A DNA stretch of 64,000 bases. Origin: Lachnospiraceae bacterium. GTDB taxonomy: Bacteria; Bacillota; Clostridia; Lachnospirales; Lachnospiraceae. Position numbers and translations under genes: made by a program. Of the stretch, positions 9,964 to 19,056 are shown piece after piece. The notes under the pieces were generated by a model. That model saw nothing but the letters and a program-made list of their open reading frames with translations, was not told where the DNA came from and did not search any database. The stretch is taken from the NCBI GenBank assembly GCA_029224965.1, contig JAQXVO010000033.1, positions 62,001 through 126,000 of the forward strand, written 5' to 3'. Every line of letters starts with the position of its first letter. Position 1 is the first letter of the stretch.

Positions 9964-11148
9964 TTAGAAGAGCAGGTCCTCCACATTCTCTCTGGAATGC
10001 TCCACCTGCCTTGAGAAAATTCTGGCCCGGTCTTCCAGGGCCGTCTGCGGAATCGAATCCGCGTCATGTGAGAGACACCACTCCGCCAGAAGCAGATCCA
10101 GGAAGCGGCAGCAGCGCCGGATGAAACGTAAGACCTGTCCAGGGTCTTTCCTCTCATAGATCTCTATCGTGTATCGAAAGTACAGATAAGACCGGAAGCG
10201 TTCCAGCCGGTTCCAAAGCCAGGGTCCGACCTCGGATAAAAGCTCCTCTGCCCGGTCTTCGATCTCTTTCAGATTTTCTGAAAGAGAAAGCCTGATCTCA
10301 TGCCAGTCGGGATTGACCTCCTCCATGGCCATGAGCTTTTCCAGAAGGAGCTCATCCTCTGCCCGGCTTCCGGCTGAAAGCTGATCCGGATTTTCCCCGA
10401 AAAGAGCTGCAATCCTTCGGTCCCTCTCCGAAAGCGGGAGGGACCGGTCATTAAGGACCTTCATGACATCCCGGCGGAGAGCCAAAACCCGGTCCAGACG
10501 TGCCTTGTCTTCAGCCAGCCTCTGTTCTCTTTCTTCAGGATCTTCTATACCATCTTTAGATTCTTCGGGTTGATCTGCAGAGGCTGCCTCAGAACCTTCT
10601 TCCATATCGTCTTCTGCCTCGACGGAATCCTCATCCGTCCAGTTGTCCTCTAAATCCGCTTCATCGAAATGCTCATCCTCAGAATCTTCATCATCGAAGA
10701 AAGGATCTTCTTCCCAGTCGGTATCGTGGTATTCCTCTTCCCTCTCCTCATAGGTGACCGGATCTTCGGTCGAAAAGAAAATCCGGGAAGCCTCTGGGCA
10801 GGACAAGGTCAGATCCGTCAACTGATAGAAGGGCGTCTCTATGGTATATCTGGGATATTCCGTGCAGGTGACTGACAAGCCGCCCTGGCCCATAGCAAGA
10901 ATAATGTCACAAAGCTGATCCGAATTCAAGAAGGGGCACCTTTTATCCGGACAGAGCTGAAAACGGTAATGGCCCCTGTCGCCGATCAGCTTTTCCCGAA
11001 GCCGGTCGCCAATCGGGAGGGGCACATTCTTATACATTTCCGCCGTATCATCATCGATATCCACTTCCCAGCCAGCGCAGCAGCTGTCCTTGCAGACGCC
11101 TCCGATGCAGTGAAATTCCTTATAATAATCGGGATATTCGTAAATCAT
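9964..11148 (-). CDS. FliB-like Cys-rich protein (flagellin lysine-N-methylase family)
   Basis: The N-terminal FHCIGGVCKDSCCAGWEVDID carries the CxxxxCxxxCC cluster of the CxxCxxCC/FliB family, with further Cys in CPDKRCPF, QLCDI, TCTEYPRY and LSCPEA; these probably bind metal. FliB methylates flagellin lysines in some enterics, but in Clostridia this family is widespread without that being shown. No flagellar gene is in the window, so a motility role is not supported by context. Residues 130-220 form a strongly acidic low-complexity insert (DEDSEDEHFDEADLEDNW), and the rest is helical. It follows thiN closely (28 bases). Confidence 0.62.
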   Translation of the reverse strand: MIYEYPDYYKEFHCIGGVCKDSCCAGWEVDIDDDTAEMYKNVPLPIGDRLREKLIGDRGHYRFQLCPDKRCPFLNSDQLCDIILAMGQGGLSVTCTEYPRYTIETPFYQLTDLTLSCPEASRIFFSTEDPVTYEEREEEYHDTDWEEDPFFDDEDSEDEHFDEADLEDNWTDEDSVEAEDDMEEGSEAASADQPEESKDGIEDPEEREQRLAEDKARLDRVLALRRDVMKVLNDRSLPLSERDRRIAALFGENPDQLSAGSRAEDELLLEKLMAMEEVNPDWHEIRLSLSENLKEIEDRAEELLSEVGPWLWNRLERFRSYLYFRYTIEIYERKDPGQVLRFIRRCCRFLDLLLAEWCLSHDADSIPQTALEDRARIFSRQVEHSRENVEDLLF

Positions 11149-11176
11149 ATAAGTCCTCTCGAAACCCTTTCAGGGC

Positions 11177-11851
11177 TCAGTCCCTGGCTTCGATCACAGC
11201 CAGAACTCCGCTTTGGACCGTAATCTCTCCGACCTCTGCCGTGATTTCATTGGAATTTCCCAGAGAATCCCGTCCGGACAGAACTGCATTTTCAAGCGGA
11301 TAATAGAAGCCCTTCAGGTTCACACCCTCTGCCGGACCGGACAGGGGAATCACACTAAGGTAGGAGCCGAACTGGTCTTCCTTTCTTATAGAAACCGGAT
11401 GATCCCTATCCATAAGCCGGACCCGGTTATGGTCATCAATCAGAAAAATCTCCCGGTTCCTTTCCAGGCCTTGCTTCATGGTCATAAGATTCGACAGGAG
11501 ATGATCGATCCGGGTCCCGCTTCCGCCGAAGAAGTAAATCGGTCCATCGGTGTGTTCAAAGGCCAGATGCAGGGCAGCCTCGGAATCCGTGTCGTCCTTG
11601 ACCGGATTCAAAACAGTAAGCCTGCTTTTTCCGGCCTGCTCCAGTTCCTTGGACCGGTCCAGCATGGAGGAATCCGCCGAATCGAAATCACCGATGATCC
11701 AGTCCGGAGCAATGCCCAGCCGGTCTGCGGCTTCCATGCCCTTATCCGCTGCGATGACGGTCAGATCCTCTCCCAGAGCCCCGGCTTCATCGATCGTTTT
11801 CTTCACTTCCCTGTCCGAAATCGATCCTCCGGACAGAATCATTGTTCGCAT
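11177..11851 (-). CDS. thiN: Thiamine diphosphokinase
   Basis: This enzyme transfers pyrophosphate from ATP to thiamine, making thiamine diphosphate. The motifs AADKGMEAADRLGIAPDWIIGDFDS (Asp-rich ATP/metal site), PVKDDTDSEAAL and GGSGTRIDHLLSNL are those of ThiN/TPK. The length of 224 residues is normal. Its start overlaps the last base of rpe (11851), and both follow rsgA, giving the conserved Firmicute order rsgA-rpe-thiN. Confidence 0.93.
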   Translation of the reverse strand: MRTMILSGGSISDREVKKTIDEAGALGEDLTVIAADKGMEAADRLGIAPDWIIGDFDSADSSMLDRSKELEQAGKSRLTVLNPVKDDTDSEAALHLAFEHTDGPIYFFGGSGTRIDHLLSNLMTMKQGLERNREIFLIDDHNRVRLMDRDHPVSIRKEDQFGSYLSVIPLSGPAEGVNLKGFYYPLENAVLSGRDSLGNSNEITAEVGEITVQSGVLAVIEARD

Positions 11852-12498
11852 TACATTTTCTCCAGAAAGGCTGCGATATTTTCTGAAATGTCGCCGTGGA
11901 AAATCGCCGATCCCGATACAATGACGTTGGCACCGGTCTCCAGGATGGCATCCAGATTGTCCAGCCGAACCCCGCCGTCGACCTCGACATCTGTCTTCAG
12001 ATGACGCTCATAGAGCATGGCCTGCAGATCTCTCAGTTTGTCCAGGATATAGGGGATAAATTTCTGTCCGCCGTATCCGGGGTTGACGCTCATGACCAGA
12101 ACCATATCCACTTCCGGTAAAATATAGTCCAGAACCGAAAGAGGGGTCGAGGGATTGACGGCAACCGATGCCATGGCACCGCCAGCCTTGATCTGGCGGA
12201 TGACCCGGTCCAGATGATTGGTGCTCTCAGCATGGACCGTGATGATATCTGCACCGGCATCGATGAAGTCGGAAATCATGCGTTCCGGCCGCTCCACCAT
12301 GAGGTGGACATCCAGGATCTTGTCCGTGATATTCCGGATGCTCCGGACCACCGGCGCTCCTACCGTGATCGGAGGGACGAAATGACCATCCATAACATCA
12401 ATATGGATATACTGGGCGCCCGCGTCATCCGCCGTCTGGATATCGCGCTGCAGATTGCAGTAGTCCGCTGACAGAATGGAAGGTGAAAGACAATTCAT
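11851..12498 (-). CDS. rpe: Ribulose-phosphate 3-epimerase
   Basis: Rpe interconverts ribulose-5-phosphate and xylulose-5-phosphate in the pentose phosphate pathway. The 215-residue TIM barrel has the family motifs SPSILSADYCNL, HIDVMDGHFVPP (metal-binding His/Asp), DVHLMVERP, VMSVNPGYGGQKF and EVDGGVRLDN. It starts about 90 bases after rsgA. The product feeds transketolase, half of which is encoded at the end of the window. Confidence 0.96.
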   Translation of the reverse strand: MNCLSPSILSADYCNLQRDIQTADDAGAQYIHIDVMDGHFVPPITVGAPVVRSIRNITDKILDVHLMVERPERMISDFIDAGADIITVHAESTNHLDRVIRQIKAGGAMASVAVNPSTPLSVLDYILPEVDMVLVMSVNPGYGGQKFIPYILDKLRDLQAMLYERHLKTDVEVDGGVRLDNLDAILETGANVIVSGSAIFHGDISENIAAFLEKM

Positions 12499-12590
12499 AG
12501 CCCTATCTCCTTTTGAATCAATCCAAGTGAATCATTCCTGACTCCTGGTTTTTCTGATCTATTACTTCTCGATCCAGTTGGATCTTTTCA

Positions 12591-13550
12591 TTAATAGCTT
12601 CTACGGTTCTTAATCTCCTCATAAAGAAGCAGATAGTTTTCGTAACGGCTCCTGGCAATGGCGCCGGCCTCGACCGCATCCTTGACGGCACAGTCCGGTT
12701 CATGGATGTGGGCACATTCCGCAAAACGGCATCTGGGAATGTAGTCATGAAATTCCGGAAAGCAGTCATCCAGGCTTTCCTTTTTCATTTCCGGAATCAG
12801 AACCGAGCTGAAGCCGGGTGTATCTACAATGTAAGTCTCAGCTGCTTCTCCGGAAGTCCCCTCAGAGGCTTCAGCGGAAAAAGCAGGATCGAAAGCTTCA
12901 CGATCGGACGGATCTTTCGAAAGATGAAGCGGTATGATCTGGGCGTGTCTTGTGGTGTTTTTTCCCCGGGCAATCTTCTTGGAGATCTCTCCGGTCTCCA
13001 TCTGAATACCGGACTGGAGGCTGTTAATTAAAGAAGATTTTCCGACGCCGGAAGGACCGGCAAGGGTTGTGGTCTTTCCTTCCAGAACCTTACGGATTTC
13101 TGAAAGTCCTCTTTTCTCTTTGACCGAGGCGGTCAGAACCGGATAGCCGGCCTTCTCATAGGTCTTGACCAGATCCGAGAGTTTTTCCGGGTCCGCCAGA
13201 TCGATCTTGTTAAAGACGATGATCGAGGGCAGATCCTGATATTCCATCATGACAAGAAAGCGGTCCAGAAGGTTTCGATCCGGGGTAGGACTGGCGGCGG
13301 CAAAGACGACCAGAGCCTGGTCTACATTTGCGACAGCGGGCCGGATCAGATCATTCCTCCGGGGCAGGATCTCATCGACATTGCCGGTCTTCTCTTCCTC
13401 GCTGATCAGGGAAATCGTAACCTCGTCTCCTACCAGGGGCTTCATGCCGCGCTTTCGGAAAATCCCCTTGGCCTTGCACTCATAGAGTCCTTTTCCGGGA
13501 ACGTAGACATAATAAAAACCTGCGATTCCTTTGATGATACGACCCTTCAT
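12591..13550 (-). CDS. rsgA: Ribosome small subunit-dependent GTPase A
   Basis: RsgA (YloQ/YjeQ) is a circularly permuted GTPase that checks late 30S ribosome assembly. The N-terminal OB-fold (residues 1-65) precedes G4 FNKIDLA, then G1 GPSGVGKSSLIN and G3 DTPGF, in permuted order. The C-terminal zinc site is CRFAECAHIHEPDCAV. A roughly 20-residue acidic/Ser insert (EAFDPAFSAEASEGTSGEAAE) between G1 and G3 looks like a local expansion. It is separated from prkC upstream by a terminator hairpin, so it probably has a promoter in the gap at 13551-13675, though I see no convincing one. Confidence 0.95.
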   Translation of the reverse strand: MKGRIIKGIAGFYYVYVPGKGLYECKAKGIFRKRGMKPLVGDEVTISLISEEEKTGNVDEILPRRNDLIRPAVANVDQALVVFAAASPTPDRNLLDRFLVMMEYQDLPSIIVFNKIDLADPEKLSDLVKTYEKAGYPVLTASVKEKRGLSEIRKVLEGKTTTLAGPSGVGKSSLINSLQSGIQMETGEISKKIARGKNTTRHAQIIPLHLSKDPSDREAFDPAFSAEASEGTSGEAAETYIVDTPGFSSVLIPEMKKESLDDCFPEFHDYIPRCRFAECAHIHEPDCAVKDAVEAGAIARSRYENYLLLYEEIKNRRSY

Positions 13551-13678
13551 AAACCTTCTTTCCTGATCATGGTCTTATAACAGCCGGCCCTGCTTAACAG
13601 TTATCGTCGGAATTTTCGGGCAGGCTTTAAACTTCGCACTATTAGTATAAGTATACGCTTGATTGCCTTTCGATTAAA

Positions 13679-13726
13679 CAAAAATTTACACCATCTGACT
13701 GCGTAATGCAGAAAGATGGTGTAAAT
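13679..13726 (-). terminator. Rho-independent terminator after prkC
   Basis: Perfect 13-bp arms, ATTTACACCATCT and AGATGGTGTAAAT, enclose an inner 4-bp stem (CTGC/GCAG, loop GTAAT). On the minus strand the hairpin is followed by TTTTTGTTT. It lies about 40 bases past the prkC stop and separates prkC from rsgA. Confidence 0.85.
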
Positions 13727-13764
13727 CTAAATTTTGATTCATGAATCCGAGTGGACAGTCACGT

Positions 13765-15747
13765 TTATTCCTGAGCCTTCGGTCCAAGACTTATAACAAG
13801 GTTTACCTTGGTGCCCTTGACCTGTGATCCGCTGACACTCTGAGAGATAACCTGACCGGCTGCAACACTGTCACTATAATCCTGGGTAATATTGCCGACA
13901 GTCAGACCGCTGCTCTGAAGCTTACTAGCAGCATCAGACTGGCTGAGTCCTACGACATTGGGAACTGAAACGGTCTCAGGCTGCTCCTCTGGCTTCTTGC
14001 CAAGACTTACAACAAGATTAACCTTGGTGCCTTTGACCTGGGTTCCGCTGACGCTTTGGGAGATGACCATGCCGGCAGCGACAGTATCGCTGTATGCCTG
14101 GCTGATATTTCCGACGGTCAGACCGTTATTCTGAAGAGAGCTTACGGCTGCGGACTGGCTGGATCCTACAACATTGGGAACCGAAACGGTTTCCTGACCC
14201 TGAGATACAACGATGGTTACAGTATCGCCTTCCTTGACGCCGTCAGCACCGCTCTTGGGAGACTGGCTGATGACAACGCCCTGGGCTACCGAATCACTGG
14301 TCTGATACTGGACGTCGACCTCGAGATTGACAGCCTTCAGCGCAGATTCTGCGGCGGATCTGGACTTGCCGACAACATTTGGAACGGTAACAGTGGTTTC
14401 TGCCGGACCGCTGGACAGAGTCAGCTGAATGGTCGTATTCTTGGAAACTTTCTTATCTGCCTTAGGAGTCTGACGGACAACCTGACCCTCTTTGTACTGG
14501 TCGGAGGATTCCTTACCTACAACCTCGTACTTCAGGCCGGTGCTGTCAAGCTTTGTTCTTACTTCATCAACGGTCATTCCGGTAAGATCCGGAACAGTGA
14601 CCTTTTCGGTCGATTCCGTTGTCGTTTTTGTTGTGGTGCTCTTCTTGGAAGAAGATCCGAAATGGAACCAGCCCATGAAGGATGCGACCAGAACCAGAAC
14701 GATCACAGCAATGATAACTGCTGCGGCAATGCCCATGATGGTAATGGCTTTCTCCATCTTGGGGTTTACCTTTTCATCGTCATCGTCCTCATCCTCGTCA
14801 TCCGGATTCTTCTCCGGAACGAAGTTTTCTTCCTTGGAATCCTGACGGATCTTCTCCATCTCCTCAGGAGTCAGGACCTTGGTCTTGCCCTCTTCATCCG
14901 GATCGATATCCTGAACAAAGTCCTCATCCGGATTGATCAGAGCCTTCTTCAGATCGACCAGAAGGTCGCCCATGGTCGGATAACGGCGCTCCGGGCTCTT
15001 CTGGGTTGCCTTTTCAATAATGTGTTCCAGGGAAACCGGTACATCATCGACCAGCTCGCTGGGTTTCTTCATCTGGCCCTGCAGATGCTGGATGGCGATG
15101 GAGACAGCGGTTTCTCCGTCATAGGGAACTCTGCCGGTCACCATCTCGTACATAACGATACCCAGAGAATAGATATCGCTCTGCTTGGTGACATAGCCGT
15201 TTCTGGCCTGCTCCGGCGAGATATAATGAACAGATCCCATGGCACCGGTGCTCATGGTCTTGGAGGATGTAGCCTTGGCAATGCCGAAATCGGTCACCTT
15301 GACCTTGCCCTCGTTCGAGATAATGATATTCTGGGGCTTGATGTCCCGGTGAATGATTCCCTTGTTATGGGCAGCCTCGATACCGCGGGCCACCTGGATG
15401 GCAATGGACAGGACTTCCTTGTAGTTGAGACGGCCCCTCTTGGAAATATAGGTCTTTAAGGTAATGCCCTGCACATACTCCATTACGATGTAATAGAGGT
15501 TGTTTTCAAAACCGACATCGTAGATATTGACAATGTTGGGATGCTCCAGTCCTGCTGCAGCCTGTGCCTCCTGACGGAACTTACTGACGAAGGTCTTGTC
15601 CTCGGCAAATTCAGGCTTCAGAACCTTGATGGCGACATCACGCTCGAGCACATGATCCTTGGCCCGATAGACATCTGCCATGCCGCCGGCGCCGACCTGT
15701 TCCTGGATCTCATAACGATCTCCTATAATGGTTCCCGGTATTAACAT
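13765..15747 (-). CDS. prkC: PASTA-domain Ser/Thr protein kinase (PrkC/StkP family)
   Basis: This membrane kinase senses cell-wall fragments and phosphorylates division and cell-wall proteins. The 660-residue protein has a Hanks-type kinase domain (GAGGMADVY near 20, HRDIKPQN near 135, DFGIAK near 155), an acidic juxtamembrane stretch (NPDDEDEDDDDEK), one membrane helix (about 337-360), a Thr/Ser/Lys linker, and four extracellular PASTA repeats from about 385 to the end. The last two repeats are nearly identical (LTVGNI, QVKGTKVNLV shared), suggesting a recent duplication. It follows the phosphatase gene prpC, the usual antagonistic pair. Confidence 0.96.
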   Translation of the reverse strand: MLIPGTIIGDRYEIQEQVGAGGMADVYRAKDHVLERDVAIKVLKPEFAEDKTFVSKFRQEAQAAAGLEHPNIVNIYDVGFENNLYYIVMEYVQGITLKTYISKRGRLNYKEVLSIAIQVARGIEAAHNKGIIHRDIKPQNIIISNEGKVKVTDFGIAKATSSKTMSTGAMGSVHYISPEQARNGYVTKQSDIYSLGIVMYEMVTGRVPYDGETAVSIAIQHLQGQMKKPSELVDDVPVSLEHIIEKATQKSPERRYPTMGDLLVDLKKALINPDEDFVQDIDPDEEGKTKVLTPEEMEKIRQDSKEENFVPEKNPDDEDEDDDDEKVNPKMEKAITIMGIAAAVIIAVIVLVLVASFMGWFHFGSSSKKSTTTKTTTESTEKVTVPDLTGMTVDEVRTKLDSTGLKYEVVGKESSDQYKEGQVVRQTPKADKKVSKNTTIQLTLSSGPAETTVTVPNVVGKSRSAAESALKAVNLEVDVQYQTSDSVAQGVVISQSPKSGADGVKEGDTVTIVVSQGQETVSVPNVVGSSQSAAVSSLQNNGLTVGNISQAYSDTVAAGMVISQSVSGTQVKGTKVNLVVSLGKKPEEQPETVSVPNVVGLSQSDAASKLQSSGLTVGNITQDYSDSVAAGQVISQSVSGSQVKGTKVNLVISLGPKAQE

Positions 15748-15778
15748 AGAAATCTCCTCATTTTCATCATTTCATAAA

Positions 15779-16507
15779 TCAGGGCTCGATCACAATCACA
15801 GAGACATTGTCTCTTCCGCCCTTGTCATTTGCACTGTCAATCAGCTCCTGACACTCCTCGCTTACGGATCTGCCGTCCGACAGGATGGCGTGGATTTCCG
15901 CATCTGAAAGCATATCAGTCAGGCCGTCTGAACAGAGAAGCACCTTGGATCCCTCTTTCAGATCCTCTTCAAAGAAGTCCGGCTTCACCTCTTCCTCCGC
16001 ACCGATGGCACGGGTGATGTAGTGGCGTCTGGGATGCACCCTGGCCTCCTCCTCATCGATTTTACCGGATCTTAAAAGCTCTCCGACATAGGAATGATCC
16101 CGGGTCACCTGACGGATCCCGTCTTCATCGGAAATATAGACCCGGCTGTCACCTACATTGGCTGTCAGAAGTCTTCCTTCCTTGATGGAGCAGGCAATAA
16201 AGGTCGTGCCCATGCCCTGCTTCTCCTCATCATCTGCAGCTTCCTGGAAAATCAGTTGATTTGCGTGGCTGATTGCCCCTTTCAGGACTTCCACCGGCTG
16301 ACCCGTTCCATGCTCAGACAGATCCTGAAGAACTGTCTGAACTGTATGACAGGAAGCATACTCTCCTGCCTTATAGCCGCCCATGCCATCTGCTAAAAGA
16401 AAAACATTCGGCAGCAGTCCGACGGGGGAAGAACTGGCATATATATAATCTTCATTATGCGAACGGACCCGTCCCGGATCCGTCTTCATATCGTACTGCA
16501 TAGCCAT
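15779..16507 (-). CDS. prpC: PP2C-family protein phosphatase (PrpC/Stp)
   Basis: This is the metal-dependent Ser/Thr phosphatase that reverses PrkC phosphorylation. The PP2C motifs are in order: SHNEDYIY, LLADGMGGYKAGEYAS, GTTFIACSI, ANVGDSRVY, LCSDGLTDML and GGRDNVSVIVIEP, with all metal-binding Asp residues present. The length of 242 residues is normal. Its ATG overlaps the last base of the rlmN stop region, and it precedes prkC by about 30 bases. Confidence 0.95.
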   Translation of the reverse strand: MAMQYDMKTDPGRVRSHNEDYIYASSSPVGLLPNVFLLADGMGGYKAGEYASCHTVQTVLQDLSEHGTGQPVEVLKGAISHANQLIFQEAADDEEKQGMGTTFIACSIKEGRLLTANVGDSRVYISDEDGIRQVTRDHSYVGELLRSGKIDEEEARVHPRRHYITRAIGAEEEVKPDFFEEDLKEGSKVLLCSDGLTDMLSDAEIHAILSDGRSVSEECQELIDSANDKGGRDNVSVIVIEP

Positions 16508-17544
16508 TAACCCCTTAAATGCCGTCTGCGAAGCTGCCCACAGGCCCCATCGATATCACGGCCCAATTCTCTCCTAATAGTAACATTAATCCCCAGATTT
16601 TCAAGCTTCTTTTGGAAAGCCAGGACCCGCCGGTGGTTGGACTGGACATAGGACCTCTCCTTGATCGGATTGACGGGAATCAGATTCACGTGGCAGAGGA
16701 GTCCCTTCAGAAGGCCGGCCAGACGGACGGCATCCTCATCGGTATCGTTGACTCCGCCGACCAGACTGTACTCGAAAGTCACCCGGCGGCCGGTCGCATT
16801 GACATAGTCCTTCATGGCCTTTAAGACCTCATGAATGTCATAGCGGTTGGCGATAGGCATAAGCTCCTGCCGCTTTTCCTGGGTCGATGCATGGAGGGAC
16901 AGGGCCAGGGTGATCTGCAGATCCTCCCTGGCCAGGTCATAGATCCTTGGAACAATGCCGCAGGTCGATACCGTGACATTCCTCTGACTGATGTTCAAAC
17001 CGTTCGGATCGGTCAGAAGATGAATAAAGCGGATCAGGTTGTCGTAATTATCCAGAGGCTCGCCGGTTCCCATGACGACGACATTGGAAACCCGCTCGCC
17101 GATATCGGTCTGAATCCGATAGATCTGGTCCAGCATTTCCGAAGGGGTCAGGCCCCGGACCAGGCCGTCCAGTGTGGATGCGCAGAAGCGGCAGCCCATG
17201 CGGCAGCCGACCTGGGAGGAAATGCAGACCGAATTCCCGTGCTCGTACTTCATCAGAACGGATTCCACCATATTGCCGTCGGAAAGAGCGAAAAGGTACT
17301 TCCGGGTTCCGTCGATTTTCGAAATCTGCAGGTCCTCCTGAGTCAGAACGGTCAGGCTGCAGCTTTCTTTTAATTTCTCTCTCAGGCTCTTCGGGAGATT
17401 GGTCATCTCATCGAAGGAAGAAACCAGTCGGACATGCACCCATTCATAGAGCTGTTTGGCCCGGAAGGGCTTTTCTCCCATGGAGACCAGACAGTCCTTT
17501 AATTCCTCCAGTGTCATGGATTTGATATCGGTTTTTGCTTCCAT
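16507..17544 (-). CDS. rlmN: Dual-specificity 23S rRNA/tRNA adenine-C2 methyltransferase RlmN
   Basis: This radical SAM enzyme methylates A2503 of 23S rRNA and A37 of some tRNAs. The radical SAM cluster is CRMGCRFCAS (about residue 112), followed by GTGEPLDNY, and the second catalytic cysteine lies in the C-terminal GACGQL. The N-terminal helical recognition domain occupies residues 1-95. The length of 345 residues is standard. It lies between rsmB and prpC on the minus strand, a common arrangement in this phylum. Confidence 0.96.
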   Translation of the reverse strand: MEAKTDIKSMTLEELKDCLVSMGEKPFRAKQLYEWVHVRLVSSFDEMTNLPKSLREKLKESCSLTVLTQEDLQISKIDGTRKYLFALSDGNMVESVLMKYEHGNSVCISSQVGCRMGCRFCASTLDGLVRGLTPSEMLDQIYRIQTDIGERVSNVVVMGTGEPLDNYDNLIRFIHLLTDPNGLNISQRNVTVSTCGIVPRIYDLAREDLQITLALSLHASTQEKRQELMPIANRYDIHEVLKAMKDYVNATGRRVTFEYSLVGGVNDTDEDAVRLAGLLKGLLCHVNLIPVNPIKERSYVQSNHRRVLAFQKKLENLGINVTIRRELGRDIDGACGQLRRRHLRG

Positions 17545-17573
17545 GTAAATTTATTTCATCCTTTATTGAAGAC

Positions 17574-18965
17574 TTATCTTAAAAAAACGGCATAATAGAA
17601 GCCGTCATGACAGGCGTCGGGAAGGATCTGTTTCTCTGCGGCCAGTTGAAGGTCCGGCCAGGTCTTAAGGATCCAGTCCCGGTTATCCTGATTTTCCTGC
17701 TTACTGATGGTACAAGTGGAGTAGACCAGCTTTCCGCCCTTTTTCAGATAGGAAAGGGATGCGGACAGGATCTGCCTCTGCAGCTTCTGAAGCTCGGAAA
17801 GGTCCGCTTCCTGAACCCTGTAGCGGATCTCCGGCTTTCTTCTTAAGACGCCGAGTCCCGAGCAGGGGAGATCTGCCAGAAGAATGTCTGCCTTTCCGTC
17901 CAGGGCAGGGTCATGGATTTCTGCATTTCCCGGCTCGGCCTGGATACAATTCAGGCCGAGACGCTCTGCATTCTCCTCAATCTTCTCCACCTTCTCTTCA
18001 GTCAAATCCCGGGAAAGGACATGACCCTGATCTCCCATTAATAGAGCTGCATCAATGGACTTTCCGCCCGGTGCCGCACAGAGATCAATGACCTCCATGC
18101 CGGGAGCCAGACCTGCGGCCTCTGCTGGAAGCATGGAGGAGAGGTCCTGGATATAGAAATCGCCCTCCTGAAATTCCGGAAGATCCAGAAGACTTCCGGC
18201 ACCCTCGAGAAGAAAGATGCCGCGGTCGGAACAAGAGTCGGTTTCCGATTCCTTATTTTCCTGGAAAAGCAGGGCCTGGTCTGCCTTTGTCAGAGTCATA
18301 CCCTTATCTTCCAGCTTCTTCATAAGCTCATCTGGGGAAATCTTTAAGAGATTGGTCCGGATGCTTAAGGCCGGGTGATGGGCCAGGCCCTGACAGATCT
18401 GTTCCGTCAGATCTTCACCGTAATCCTTCTGCCAGAGGCTTAGGATCCACTGGGGAATATTGGTTTTGGCTTCCAGACTGGACAGCTCAATGGGATCGTC
18501 TCCAGTCTGTCTCCGGATATAGGTCCGGAGAATTGCATTGACAAAACCCTTGAGGCCTGGAAAGCCGCGTTTTTTTGTGAGTTTTACAGCTTCATTGACC
18601 ACTGCCGAGTCCGGAATGTGATCCATATAGCGGAGCTGATAGAGACTCATCCGGAGGATTTCCCGGATGACGGGCTTCATTTTATTGACCTTTGTCTTGG
18701 AAAGCTGATTTAAGATATCGTCGAGCTCCAGAACCTTTTCGATGGTACCCCGGGTCAGGCGGACCATGAAATGCTGTTCCCGTTCCGGGAGATAGGCGTA
18801 TTTCATGAGGACGGCATTTAAAACCAGATGGCTGAACTCACCCTTGTCCAGGATTTCAATCAGCATGTCCAGGACGATAGCCCTGGTGTTTACTCCGCTG
18901 TTCGCTCCGGTATTTCTTCCACCGCCTGCTTTGGAATTTTTTCTGGCATTTCCTTCAGAAGCCAT
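17574..18965 (-). CDS. rsmB: 16S rRNA (cytosine-967-C5)-methyltransferase RsmB
   Basis: RsmB methylates C967 of 16S rRNA using SAM. The N-terminal half (about 25-165) is a NusB-like RNA-binding domain, and the C-terminal half is the methyltransferase: DLCAAPGGKS (SAM loop), ADLPCSGLGVLRRKPEIR (catalytic Cys in PC) and VYSTCTI (second Cys). The 463-residue length fits. The first 25 residues (SEGNARKNSKAGGGRNTGANSG) are low complexity and may be partly untranslated, since a later start is possible. It is followed closely by rlmN. Confidence 0.94.
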   Translation of the reverse strand: MASEGNARKNSKAGGGRNTGANSGVNTRAIVLDMLIEILDKGEFSHLVLNAVLMKYAYLPEREQHFMVRLTRGTIEKVLELDDILNQLSKTKVNKMKPVIREILRMSLYQLRYMDHIPDSAVVNEAVKLTKKRGFPGLKGFVNAILRTYIRRQTGDDPIELSSLEAKTNIPQWILSLWQKDYGEDLTEQICQGLAHHPALSIRTNLLKISPDELMKKLEDKGMTLTKADQALLFQENKESETDSCSDRGIFLLEGAGSLLDLPEFQEGDFYIQDLSSMLPAEAAGLAPGMEVIDLCAAPGGKSIDAALLMGDQGHVLSRDLTEEKVEKIEENAERLGLNCIQAEPGNAEIHDPALDGKADILLADLPCSGLGVLRRKPEIRYRVQEADLSELQKLQRQILSASLSYLKKGGKLVYSTCTISKQENQDNRDWILKTWPDLQLAAEKQILPDACHDGFYYAVFLR

Positions 18966-19056
18966 GCCTTCTCCTTATCTTGATCTGTAATTTTTCTGCC
19001 GCTCAATCAGGTAAATCCGCACGGTCTCTGATTTTCCTGTCACTCGTCGGTCAGAA

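Noticed and set aside
14056-15459. 467-residue plus-strand ORF opposite prkC
   Set aside because: Antisense to a well-supported kinase gene, with Leu/Gly/Ile-rich shadow composition and no start signal.
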